DNA of 5,892 bases from Thermococcales archaeon 44_46 (GTDB lineage Archaea; Methanobacteriota_B; Thermococci; Thermococcales; Thermococcaceae): assembly GCA_001507935.1 (NCBI GenBank), contig LGET01000103.1, forward strand, positions 1 through 5,892. The letters run 5' to 3'. Under the pieces are notes generated by a model. It had not been told where the DNA came from. It saw only the letters and a program-made list of their open reading frames with translations, and did not search any database. Shown here piece by piece: positions 1 through 5,267 of this stretch (positions are counted from its first letter, which is position 1; each line of letters opens with the position of its first letter). Both the position numbers and the translations under genes were made by a program.

Positions 1-43
1 GGAATTTTGTTAGAATCATCTCCAAGAATTCTTCGGGGGTCAT
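1..43 (-). CDS. mbhK: MbhK, NuoC-like hydrogenase subunit (5' fragment, 14 codons)
   Basis: The first 14 codons (MTPEEFLEMILTKF) of the gene after mbhJ; the rest lies beyond the left edge. The ATG at 43 overlaps the mbhJ stop as ATGA, and a GGTG element at 51-54 sits seven bases upstream, so the start is well supported. The identity comes from position: in Thermococcales mbh operons the gene after mbhJ is mbhK, a soluble subunit related to the 30-kDa NuoC protein of complex I, which helps hold the peripheral arm together. The visible residues look like an ordinary soluble N-terminus but do not prove the family. Confidence 0.72.
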   Translation of the reverse strand, partial: MTPEEFLEMILTKF

Positions 44-510
44 TCTTTCTCACCTTCTATCTTTTTTATGAGCTTTTCCAATCCCAAAACCACACCATAG
101 AGTATTGCCTCTGGTCTTGGAGGGCATCCTGGAACAAAGACGTCCACAGGGATGTGTTTGTCCAAGGGAGCATTAGTAAATGGACTTTCAAAAAACACAC
201 TACCACCAGTTGGGCATGCCCCCACAGCAACAACAACTTTTGGATCCGGAGTTTGTTCATATATCAATTTAACCCTTTCAAGGCTTTGATCTGTAACTGG
301 GCCGGTTACCAACAGGATATCTGCATGTCTTGGTGTTCCAACAAGCTTTACTCCAAATCTCTCTGCGTCATACCTGGGTGTAAGAGCAGCTATTATTTCA
401 ATATCACATCCATTGCATGAACCGCTGTTAACGTGAAATACCCACGGTGACCTTCCAAGGTACTTACAGAGTTTTGAAATTCTTTTCTCAAGCATTTCTC
501 TCTCGTTCAT
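40..510 (-). CDS. mbhJ: MbhJ, NuoB-like [4Fe-4S] small subunit of the membrane-bound hydrogenase
   Basis: A 156-residue protein of the NuoB / [NiFe]-hydrogenase small-subunit family. It carries the cubane nearest the catalytic site and passes electrons from the ferredoxin-side clusters to the NiFe centre in MbhL. The four expected ligands are visible: C32 and C35 in SGSCNGC, C99 in VGACPTGG, and C129 in PGCPPRPEA. The CxxC spacing with a separate third and fourth cysteine fits the group 4 hydrogenase and complex I type. There are no membrane segments; it sits on the cytoplasmic face. The ATG at 510 is chosen because GGGGGGTGA (515-523) lies just upstream; an in-frame TTG at 540 would lie deep inside mbhI and has no such site. 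The start is four bases after the mbhI stop, and the stop overlaps mbhK as ATGA. Mbx/Mbs has a very similar subunit, so the name rests on operon layout as well as sequence. Confidence 0.93.
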   Translation of the reverse strand: MNEREMLEKRISKLCKYLGRSPWVFHVNSGSCNGCDIEIIAALTPRYDAERFGVKLVGTPRHADILLVTGPVTDQSLERVKLIYEQTPDPKVVVAVGACPTGGSVFFESPFTNAPLDKHIPVDVFVPGCPPRPEAILYGVVLGLEKLIKKIEGEKE

Positions 511-514
511 TACT

Positions 515-862
515 TCACCCCCCGATGACGAGCGCTCCAAGCACTATTGCTACAGTGAGCAAGAGGTATGCAACATAATCTGTAAGCAGACCAGTGTGTT
601 CCTTTCTAAATGCCAAAAACATCCTTTGAGCTCCTCTTATTAAGCCCCACATTACGTGCCTTCCGGTAAAGTAGCCCTCAAAGTGCTCAAAATGAGGTAT
701 AATCTTATCTTGATCCTCACCGCTGATGTAAATCTTTGTTCCATCTCCAGCCCTTCTAGTGCCAGTGCTGGCTTTTTCTGCCCATTTCATGAGCAAATAA
801 CTAATCACCAGACCAATGAAGAAAGCATAAAGGAAATAGAGAGCATCCCAATAGCCGAACAT
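515..862 (-). CDS. mbhI: MbhI, small membrane linker subunit of the hydrogenase
   Basis: A 115-residue membrane protein between the antiporter-like part and the hydrogenase part of the operon. It has one membrane helix near residues 5-26, a polar middle with an amphipathic stretch (about 52-86), and a second helix at about 93-115. The HTGLLTDY element before the last helix resembles the extreme C-terminus of NuoL/HyfB-type proteins. As I recall the published Mbh structure, this subunit supplies a lateral helix bridging the two membrane modules; the amphipathic stretch fits that role. The ATG at 862 is preferred over in-frame TTG 877 and GTG 871 because GGAGGTG (869-875) is exactly six bases upstream, and those two codons lie in that site. 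The ATG is one base after the mbhH stop (TGAaATG). A separate gene here, instead of a second MrpD-like subunit, is the mark of Mbh rather than Mbx/Mbs. Confidence 0.88.
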   Translation of the reverse strand: MFGYWDALYFLYAFFIGLVISYLLMKWAEKASTGTRRAGDGTKIYISGEDQDKIIPHFEHFEGYFTGRHVMWGLIRGAQRMFLAFRKEHTGLLTDYVAYLLLTVAIVLGALVIGG

Positions 863-863
863 T

Positions 864-2447
864 TCATGCACCTCCAAGGAATTTTAAGAGAGCGACCATA
901 TACTCACCATTGAGCTGCTCAAGCATTCTTGCTGTCGGGAGCATTATTTTATCGTTTATCTGCCATGGAAGGAGACCCATGACAACAATTGCAACTACTA
1001 GAATCAGCATTGGAATAAGCATGCTCATTTCTGGCTCTTTTGCACTCTTCACCTTTTCGCTCTCTCTGCCTAGGAACGTAAAGAGCACCCTGGTGTATGC
1101 TGCTAGGGAGAACACTGTACCAACGACGGCAATAGCTGCCAAGATTGGGTTGTACATAGCGGAGCTCTCATAGATAATCCACTTGCTAGCAAATCCGTTT
1201 AATGGTGGAAGACCTATGATTGCCGCAGCACCTATTATAAATGCAAGGGTTGTCATAGGCATTTTTCTTGCCAGTCCGCTCAACTCGTTAAGGTTCTTCG
1301 TGCCGACTTCATGGATAACTGCTCCTGCCACAAAGAAGAGGAGTGCCTTTATCAATGCGTGGTTCACTATGTGGTATATTGCTCCAGCCAGTGCTAGTTC
1401 ACCTGCCCTGCTACCATAGGCGAGGGTTCCAATACCAATTCCGAGCAGAATATACCCTATCTGCCCCACACTTGAGAATGCAAAAAGCCTCTTCATGTCG
1501 GTCTGCACTACGGCCATTGCATTTCCTATGAGGAGCGTCAGGCAAGCAAAGAACACTATAACCCAGCCAACTGCCTCCATGTTAATTGAGGGCATGTTGA
1601 ACGCTTTTAGGTAAGCGTGCAGTCCTGGGTTGAAAATGCTGAATACTATCCTTGCCACTGCATAAACTCCACCCGCCTTGATGACTAATCCCGAAAGCAT
1701 TGCGGAGATTGAACTTGGGGCTGCTGGGTGTGCATCTGCAAGCCACATGTGAACTGGAACTGCACCACTCTTAAAGAGCAGCCCTCCGATAAAGAAGGCC
1801 AGTGCCACCTTTGCCACGATTGTGGGGTTTTCGGCTATTTTTAGGGAGAGATAACTCATTGTGAGTGTTCCATATTGTCCATAGAGCAGCGCAATGCCCA
1901 AGAGAATGAAAGAGCTCGCTACTGAGCCAACAAACATGTACTTAATTCCCGCTTCAATTCCTTCCCATGTGTCGTTTCTGAAGGCAACTAACGCATAGCT
2001 TGCAATGCTCATTATTTCCAAGAACACGTAGAAGTTGAAGATATCCCCGGTGATAACAATTCCCAGCATTCCCAGCTCCAAAATGAGTATCAATGTGTAG
2101 TACTTCTCCAAGCCAGTGTCATGCTTCATATAGCCAAGAGAATACAGCACTGCCAAAAAGCCCACGAAGGTTATTGTTAAAGCCAAGAGCGCTCCAAGTA
2201 AGTCAACTTCCCATACAATTCTAATTGGGAACTTCACTCCTTTGCCAATTGGGCTTTCGCTCCCGAGGGTATAAAGGATGATTTCGTTGGTCTTCCATAC
2301 TGTGTAAAATATCTTAGCAGCAACTCCGAGTGTAGCGCCGCTGATTATGAGTGCCCAATATTCCTTGAGCTTCTTTCCAAATAAGCTAATGATAGGCATT
2401 GAAAATGCTCCGAATAATGGAATTATGATTAGAAACGGGAGCGTCAT
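864..2447 (-). CDS. mbhH: MbhH, MrpD/NuoN-like ion-translocating membrane subunit
   Basis: A 527-residue polytopic protein of the proton-conducting membrane transporter family (MrpD, NuoL/M/N, HyfB/F), with about 14 membrane helices. It is the main ion channel of the complex and is thought to couple H2 production to ion movement. The family's charged residues are in place: E144 in FLEIMS (TM5), K226 in LLFKSGAVPVHMWLADAHP (TM7, with the broken-helix region and H233, D238, H240), K257 in LVIKAGG (TM8), H359, H363 and K367 in YHIVNHALIKALLF, and K422 in NGFASKW (TM12). No key site is missing, so the channel should work. The ATG overlaps the mbhG stop as ATGA, and GGAGGTT (2454-2460) is six bases upstream, inside the 3' end of mbhG. 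It is the only large antiporter-like subunit in the window; Mbx/Mbs clusters have two. Confidence 0.95.
   Translation of the reverse strand: MTLPFLIIIPLFGAFSMPIISLFGKKLKEYWALIISGATLGVAAKIFYTVWKTNEIILYTLGSESPIGKGVKFPIRIVWEVDLLGALLALTITFVGFLAVLYSLGYMKHDTGLEKYYTLILILELGMLGIVITGDIFNFYVFLEIMSIASYALVAFRNDTWEGIEAGIKYMFVGSVASSFILLGIALLYGQYGTLTMSYLSLKIAENPTIVAKVALAFFIGGLLFKSGAVPVHMWLADAHPAAPSSISAMLSGLVIKAGGVYAVARIVFSIFNPGLHAYLKAFNMPSINMEAVGWVIVFFACLTLLIGNAMAVVQTDMKRLFAFSSVGQIGYILLGIGIGTLAYGSRAGELALAGAIYHIVNHALIKALLFFVAGAVIHEVGTKNLNELSGLARKMPMTTLAFIIGAAAIIGLPPLNGFASKWIIYESSAMYNPILAAIAVVGTVFSLAAYTRVLFTFLGRESEKVKSAKEPEMSMLIPMLILVVAIVVMGLLPWQINDKIMLPTARMLEQLNGEYMVALLKFLGGA
869..875 (-). promoter_or_regulatory. 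Ribosome binding site of mbhI
   Basis: GGAGGTG on the minus strand, six bases before ATG 862, embedded in the last codons of mbhH. It decides the start of mbhI against TTG 877 and GTG 871. Confidence 0.8.
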
Positions 2448-2806
2448 CCTCTCAACCTCCTTAACTTGTTAACGTCAAGGGTTCCGTAGTGTCTATAGGC
2501 GTTTATCGTCAATGCCATTGCCAATGAGAGCACACAAACTCCAATGACTATGCTCGTGAGCACTAAAGCCTGTGGTATTGGGCCAACCATTGGAGTGCCC
2601 TTCAATGTTTCATACCCAGTGTAAATGGGCGCTGTAGGTAAAACTCCGTTTTCCAATCTATATCCGAGGCTTATCAGCAAGAGGTGTATGCCTGCATCAA
2701 TTAAATTGAGGGCCAGGATTAATTTGATGAGGTTTCTCTTGTACAAGAACGCGTAAATGCCCATGAAGATCATTAAAAATGCCGTAACAAATTGCAGTGG
2801 TATCAC
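2444..2806 (-). CDS. mbhG: MbhG, MrpC/NuoK-like membrane subunit
   Basis: A 120-residue membrane protein with three predicted helices (about 4-22, 26-47, 78-102). It belongs to the MrpC/MnhC family, relatives of NuoK. GPIPQALVLTSIVIGV at 75-90 is the conserved third helix typical of MrpC. With MbhD, E and F it forms the antiporter-like membrane part beside MbhH. I choose GTG 2806 as the start: GGAGGTG (2813-2819) is exactly six bases before it and it overlaps the mbhF stop as GTGA. An upstream in-frame GTG at 2815, adding MEK, lies inside that ribosome binding site. The stop overlaps mbhH as ATGA. The 3' end, coding for a basic RRLRG tail, also holds the mbhH ribosome binding site. Confidence 0.9.
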   Translation of the reverse strand: MIPLQFVTAFLMIFMGIYAFLYKRNLIKLILALNLIDAGIHLLLISLGYRLENGVLPTAPIYTGYETLKGTPMVGPIPQALVLTSIVIGVCVLSLAMALTINAYRHYGTLDVNKLRRLRG

Positions 2807-3249
2807 TTTCTCCACCTCCTAAAGAGAGCCATTGCAAAGACAGCACTTACCAGCCCTGTGTAAACTTTCAGACCCACTGCCAAGTTCATTATTGGAAGGT
2901 AACCTGCTGAAAGAAGTGTGCCTGGTTCTCCATTGAAAATTGGACCGTTATGCCATAGGGTGTTGTAGAAGAACGCTACACCCAGACCGAGCATTCCAGC
3001 TATCAAGAAAACTAGGCCTCCTACTCCCTCAAGGGCGGAATATAAGTTCTTGTTTATCCTGGTCTTGGCTTCATTGAGTCCAAATGCTATAAGGAATAGT
3101 ATTCCCGCTCCAGCAATTGTGGCTCCACCCTGGAAACCTCCTCCGGGGGTCAGATGTCCATGAGCAACAACGTAAGCTCCGAAAATCCCTATGAGAGGTA
3201 TAGTAGCTCTTGCCATTGTTTTAACTATAAGCCCCATGTCACTCCCCAT
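2803..3249 (-). CDS. mbhF: MbhF, MrpB-like membrane subunit
   Basis: A 148-residue protein with four predicted membrane helices, of the MnhB domain family (Na+/H+ antiporter subunit B). The signature HGHLTPGGGFQGG at 30-42 and the later SAGYLPIMNLAVGLKVYTG element (about 114-132) are diagnostic. It forms part of the antiporter-like membrane module and lies next to MbhE in the operon, as MrpB follows MrpA in antiporter operons. The ATG at 3249 has GGAGGGA (3255-3261) five bases upstream and gives an 11-base overlap with mbhE. A second in-frame ATG at 3237, one base after the mbhE stop, would remove four residues and has only a weaker, closely spaced GGAG, so 3249 is preferred but not certain. 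The C-terminus is basic (FRRWRK). Confidence 0.92.
   Translation of the reverse strand: MGSDMGLIVKTMARATIPLIGIFGAYVVAHGHLTPGGGFQGGATIAGAGILFLIAFGLNEAKTRINKNLYSALEGVGGLVFLIAGMLGLGVAFFYNTLWHNGPIFNGEPGTLLSAGYLPIMNLAVGLKVYTGLVSAVFAMALFRRWRK
2813..2819 (-). promoter_or_regulatory. Ribosome binding site of mbhG
   Basis: GGAGGTG on the minus strand, six bases before GTG 2806, embedded in the last codons of mbhF. The upstream GTG candidate at 2815 lies within this site, so 2806 is the better start. Confidence 0.8.
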
Positions 3250-3538
3250 TTTCCTCCCTCCATTTTCTAAGCAATGCGACTGCTCCCGCTATTGAAGTGA
3301 AAAGAACCGTGGCCTCTCCAAGGGTATCGTATCCTCTGTAATCAAAGACTATGTCAGTAACAATGTTAGTTCCACCCACTTCTTCAATGCCATGATCTAT
3401 GTAGTACTGGTCTGTATAGCGATACTTTTGCCAGTCCTCCCCGCCTAAGCCAAATTTTAGGCCGTAATTTGGATGAGCAATTAAAAGCAACATTCCGAGT
3501 ATGAAGAGCAAGGATAACGCTCCGACAGTTCTTCTCAT
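3239..3538 (-). CDS. mbhE: MbhE, MrpA C-terminal-like membrane subunit
   Basis: A 99-residue protein with an N-terminal membrane helix (about 4-21), a polar extracytoplasmic loop rich in Tyr, Asp and Gly (about 22-58), and a second helix (about 75-92). The stretch TDIVFDYRGYDTLGEATVLF (61-80) matches the region found at the C-terminal end of MrpA/MnhA and in the separate MbhE protein. With MbhD it replaces the C-terminal part of MrpA, a region related to NuoJ. The ATG overlaps the mbhD stop as ATGA. The ribosome binding site is the weakest in the operon (GGGAGCGTGA, 3545-3554, interrupted by a C), so this gene may depend most on translation coupled to mbhD. Confidence 0.88.
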   Translation of the reverse strand: MRRTVGALSLLFILGMLLLIAHPNYGLKFGLGGEDWQKYRYTDQYYIDHGIEEVGGTNIVTDIVFDYRGYDTLGEATVLFTSIAGAVALLRKWREENGE

Positions 3539-3801
3539 GGACTCTCACGCTCCCATCTCTCGGTTTTTGAAATCCCATAAACAACTATTGCAGTAACAAC
3601 ACCCGCACCAACAGCTGCTTCCGCTATGGCAACATCTGGTGCATGAAGCATGTAGAATTCCAAACTAAGAAGGAGGCTCATAGCCGCAGACGCTAGGGCT
3701 GCTGAAAGTAAATCCCTTGTGGTTATCATCCAGTATGAAGAAAGCAATATTCCAATGAGGAGCCCCGCTTGAATTATCATATCAACGGTTAATGGGTTCA
3801 T
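3535..3801 (-). CDS. mbhD: MbhD, MrpA C-terminal/NuoJ-like membrane subunit
   Basis: An 88-residue protein with three predicted membrane helices (about 5-26, 30-50, 57-77). The motif APDVAIAEAAVGAG at 54-67 is typical of the domain that closes MrpA and also occurs as stand-alone MbhD; D56 and E61 are the conserved acidic residues that may take part in ion transfer. It probably pairs with MbhE and MbhG in the membrane. The ATG overlaps the mbhC stop as ATGA, and GGGGTGA lies six bases upstream (3808-3814). The charged tail ERWERESP should face the cytoplasm. Confidence 0.9.
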   Translation of the reverse strand: MNPLTVDMIIQAGLLIGILLSSYWMITTRDLLSAALASAAMSLLLSLEFYMLHAPDVAIAEAAVGAGVVTAIVVYGISKTERWERESP

Positions 3802-4163
3802 GCTTCTTCACCCCTCAACTTCTTCTCATAAGCATCAATAACAGCCCTTGCTGGTTTATATCCGCTCAAATGTGCAGCTTTCGCTATTGCATGAGCTCCT
3901 GTTGGGTTTGTAAGCAACAAGGCTATAAGAGCAACCAAGCTGTGCAATGCCATTTGAAGATACTTTGGATTCCCTGTTTCTTTTATTTGCCAAATTGCAT
4001 GGACAATTACAGCCAAGACGGCAAATATCGTTCCAAAAGTTGTGCACTTTGTTGCGCCATGTAATCTGGTGTAAACATCGGGAAATCTATGAAGTGAAAC
4101 GCTCCCGAGCAAGTTGAAAGTAATACTGATTGCCAGAAAAACGTAAATTATGCTTTTAATCAC
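3798..4163 (-). CDS. mbhC: MbhC, MrpG/MnhG-like membrane subunit
   Basis: A 121-residue protein of the MnhG/PhaG family with three predicted membrane helices (about 4-24, 43-60, 70-86). Both family motifs are clear: RFPDVYTRLHGATK at 26-39 and NPTGAHAIAKAAHLSG at 86-101. It belongs to the distal antiporter part with MbhA and MbhB, which in Mrp antiporters is linked to cation movement. The start is GTG, overlapping the mbhB stop as GTGA; a G-run (AGGGGGG, 4170-4176) six bases upstream is a degenerate ribosome binding site. Its C-terminus is hydrophilic (about 102-121), and its coding sequence carries the mbhD ribosome binding site. Confidence 0.92.
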   Translation of the reverse strand: MIKSIIYVFLAISITFNLLGSVSLHRFPDVYTRLHGATKCTTFGTIFAVLAVIVHAIWQIKETGNPKYLQMALHSLVALIALLLTNPTGAHAIAKAAHLSGYKPARAVIDAYEKKLRGEEA

Positions 4164-4423
4164 TCCAATCCCCCCTGGAGATACTTAGCAATTACCAAAG
4201 TCCCAATATAACTGAGCAAGGCATAAACTATGGCTATATCGATGTAAATTACTCTGTCATAAGCTGCTCCCAGGAGGATCATTCCGGCCACGATAAGGGT
4301 GTTTAATGTGTCAACACCAACAACCCTGTCAGGAACACTAGGTCCAAGCATGACACGAATCAGAGTTATGAACGCCCCAAGAGCAATTACTATTGCTCCG
4401 TAAAAGAACTCTGTGAAAATCAT
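4160..4423 (-). CDS. mbhB: MbhB, MrpF/MnhF-like membrane subunit
   Basis: An 87-residue protein with three predicted membrane helices (about 5-25, 38-55, 60-82), of the MrpF/PhaF family. GPSVPDRVVGVDTL at 27-40 and IDIAIVYALLSYIGTLVIAK at 61-80 are the two family signatures. In Mrp antiporters this subunit works with MrpE and MrpG, the same set found here as MbhA-B-C. The ATG at 4423 is chosen because GGAGGT (4431-4436) sits at the right distance and the codon overlaps the mbhA stop as ATGA; an upstream in-frame ATG at 4444 would add MGKEVRE but lies beyond that site and has no site of its own. Confidence 0.92.
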   Translation of the reverse strand: MIFTEFFYGAIVIALGAFITLIRVMLGPSVPDRVVGVDTLNTLIVAGMILLGAAYDRVIYIDIAIVYALLSYIGTLVIAKYLQGGLE

Positions 4424-4920
4424 TTCCCTAACCTCCTTGCCCATTTTTCAAAAGAACCTGCAACGGGTTCAGAGCTCTTTGGTTCTTCGTCTCTTACGTA
4501 TATCCAGTGGACGTAGAGGGCTTTTTCTTCTGGGCAGGCATCCACTGTCAAGGTTCCAGGAGTGAGGGTAATTGAATTGCTTAGTATTGTGTATTGGGCT
4601 TCATTTTCAAGGTCAACGGGTACTCTAACAATCCCTGGCTTTATTTTTCCGGTGATTACTCTATAAGCAACGTCAAAATTTGCCTTTACCATCCCCCAGA
4701 AGAGGGGGCCAATGGCATAAACTAGGAATCCAAGCCACTTTGCTGGGTTTAGGAATCTCTGAGCTTTTTCTCCTATGATATTCTTTGTTGAAAGCCCGAC
4801 GATTGCAGCGAATATAATCCCTGCGATTACTTCTTCCGTGCTCCAGAGCATTCCTTTGGTACCTGCTGTGAGTACAAGCCAAAGCACAAACGACCATACA
4901 AATGAAACAATGAAACTCAT
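4420..4920 (-). CDS. mbhA: MbhA, MrpE/MnhE-like membrane subunit, first gene of the mbh operon
   Basis: A 166-residue protein of the MrpE/MnhE family. It has membrane helices at about 3-20 and 29-47, a third hydrophobic segment at about 60-80, and then a soluble cytoplasmic domain with the family motif SITLTPGTLTVD (116-127). It opens the operon and forms the distal antiporter-like unit with MbhB and MbhC. The ATG at 4920 is preferred over in-frame TTG 4941 because GAGGTG (4927-4932) is six bases upstream of the ATG and would fall inside the longer reading frame. The stop overlaps mbhB as ATGA, and the 3' end carries the mbhB ribosome binding site. The upstream region holds a SurR motif, which fits control of the whole operon by elemental sulfur. 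Confidence 0.92.
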   Translation of the reverse strand: MSFIVSFVWSFVLWLVLTAGTKGMLWSTEEVIAGIIFAAIVGLSTKNIIGEKAQRFLNPAKWLGFLVYAIGPLFWGMVKANFDVAYRVITGKIKPGIVRVPVDLENEAQYTILSNSITLTPGTLTVDACPEEKALYVHWIYVRDEEPKSSEPVAGSFEKWARRLGK

Positions 4921-4926
4921 TTTTCC

Positions 4927-4932
4927 CACCTC
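4927..4932 (-). promoter_or_regulatory. Ribosome binding site of mbhA
   Basis: GAGGTG on the minus strand, six bases before ATG 4920. It fixes the first start of the operon and argues against the in-frame TTG at 4941, which lies upstream of it. Confidence 0.8.
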
Positions 4933-5002
4933 GAATCTCAATCCAAGCCTTTATTCTCACTATTTTCGCTTTTGTCGATGCGATGTATACTTCAACAATT
5001 TC

Positions 5003-5018
5003 TTTTAAAAGGGTTTTG
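5003..5018 (-). promoter_or_regulatory. Candidate mbh promoter 2 (BRE/TATA)
   Basis: The minus strand reads CAAAACCC followed by TTTTAAAA. The BRE part is a good match, the TATA part a fair one. It would start transcription near 4980 with a leader of about 60 bases, and would place the SurR site clearly upstream of the core promoter, as expected for an activated gene. Confidence 0.4.
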
Positions 5019-5043
5019 TAAAAGTCTAAATTAACAATAAAGG

Positions 5044-5058
5044 TATAAAAAGCCTTGT
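5044..5058 (-). promoter_or_regulatory. Candidate mbh promoter 1 (BRE/TATA)
   Basis: The minus strand reads ACAAGGC followed by TTTTTATA (5051-5044), a plausible archaeal BRE/TATA pair directly next to the SurR motif. It would start transcription near 5020 and give a leader of about 100 bases. Its BRE touches the SurR core, so binding there could help or hinder TFB. Confidence 0.5.
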
Positions 5059-5073
5059 TTTTAACCTAAGGTT
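5057..5073. promoter_or_regulatory. SurR binding site (extended motif)
   Basis: The plus strand reads GTTTTTAACCTAAGGTT, a perfect match to GTTn3AACn5GTT, the extended motif published for SurR, the sulfur-responsive redox regulator of Thermococcales. SurR is known to activate mbh transcription without sulfur and to release DNA when its CxxC is oxidised. The site lies just upstream, in the mbh direction, of a TATA-like element and about 137 bases before mbhA. Binding here is inferred from the motif and its context. Confidence 0.82.
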
Positions 5074-5156
5074 ATGTAGAAAAGCGTTTGTTCATGTCTA
5101 CTTATGGACTACGTAGCATAGATTATGAACATTAAAGAACTTTTAATTGCTCAGAT

Positions 5157-5169
5157 CACTATTATAGTG
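5157..5169. repeat. Perfect inverted repeat CACTA-TTA-TAGTG upstream of the TRAM promoter
   Basis: Two five-base arms around a three-base centre, 18 bases before the BRE of the TRAM gene. It is followed by the palindrome TGCATGCA (5168-5175) and by two copies of ATGCAAA (5171-5177 and 5186-5192), the second overlapping the BRE. The position suits an operator, but no known regulator motif matches exactly. Confidence 0.35.
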
Positions 5170-5187
5170 CATGCAAAAAAACGAAAT

Positions 5188-5202
5188 GCAAACCTTTATA
5201 AA
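5188..5202 (+). promoter_or_regulatory. Promoter of the TRAM gene (BRE/TATA)
   Basis: GCAAACC followed by TTTATAAA (5195-5202) is a very good archaeal BRE/TATA pair. Transcription would start near 5222-5227, leaving a leader of about 40-45 bases with the ribosome binding site before ATG 5268. Confidence 0.72.
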
Positions 5203-5267
5203 CCCACAAAAGAACTAACATTAGCACTCTTCTGGGGTGCTGAAAATTTGAAAGGAGATTGTTGGAA

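Larger units (their letters stand above)
4921..5267. other. Divergent intergenic region between mbhA and the TRAM gene
   Basis: About 347 bases without a convincing gene. From left to right it holds the mbhA leader, a candidate TTTTAAAA promoter element, a TTTTTATA element, the SurR motif, an AT-rich stretch with short palindromes, and the promoter of the plus-strand TRAM gene. Short reading frames in it lack ribosome binding sites and recognisable protein character. Confidence 0.85.

Noticed and set aside
7..420. A 137-codon plus-strand frame opposite mbhJ
   Set aside because: It is antisense to a gene with all four cluster ligands; the composition is Cys/Trp/Ser-rich and unlike a real protein.
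910..1531. Three plus-strand frames opposite mbhH
   Set aside because: They are antisense to strongly conserved membrane helices, with no ribosome binding sites; they mirror the biased codon use of mbhH.
864..2447. Assignment of the operon to the Mbx/Mbs sulfur-reduction complex
   Set aside because: That complex carries two MrpD-like subunits and an MbxM gene before the J subunit. Here there is one MrpD-like gene followed by an MbhI-type linker and then J. The deciding MbhL sequence is outside the window.
3798..4920. A stand-alone Mrp Na+/H+ antiporter operon
   Set aside because: The antiporter-like genes run without a break, with overlapping stops and starts, into mbhI, mbhJ and mbhK, so they belong to the hydrogenase. 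A full-length MrpA is also absent.
5153..5172. TrmBL1/Tgr-type TGM sugar-regulator motif
   Set aside because: The TATCAC and GTGATA arms are incomplete and the spacing differs from the N5 of that motif.
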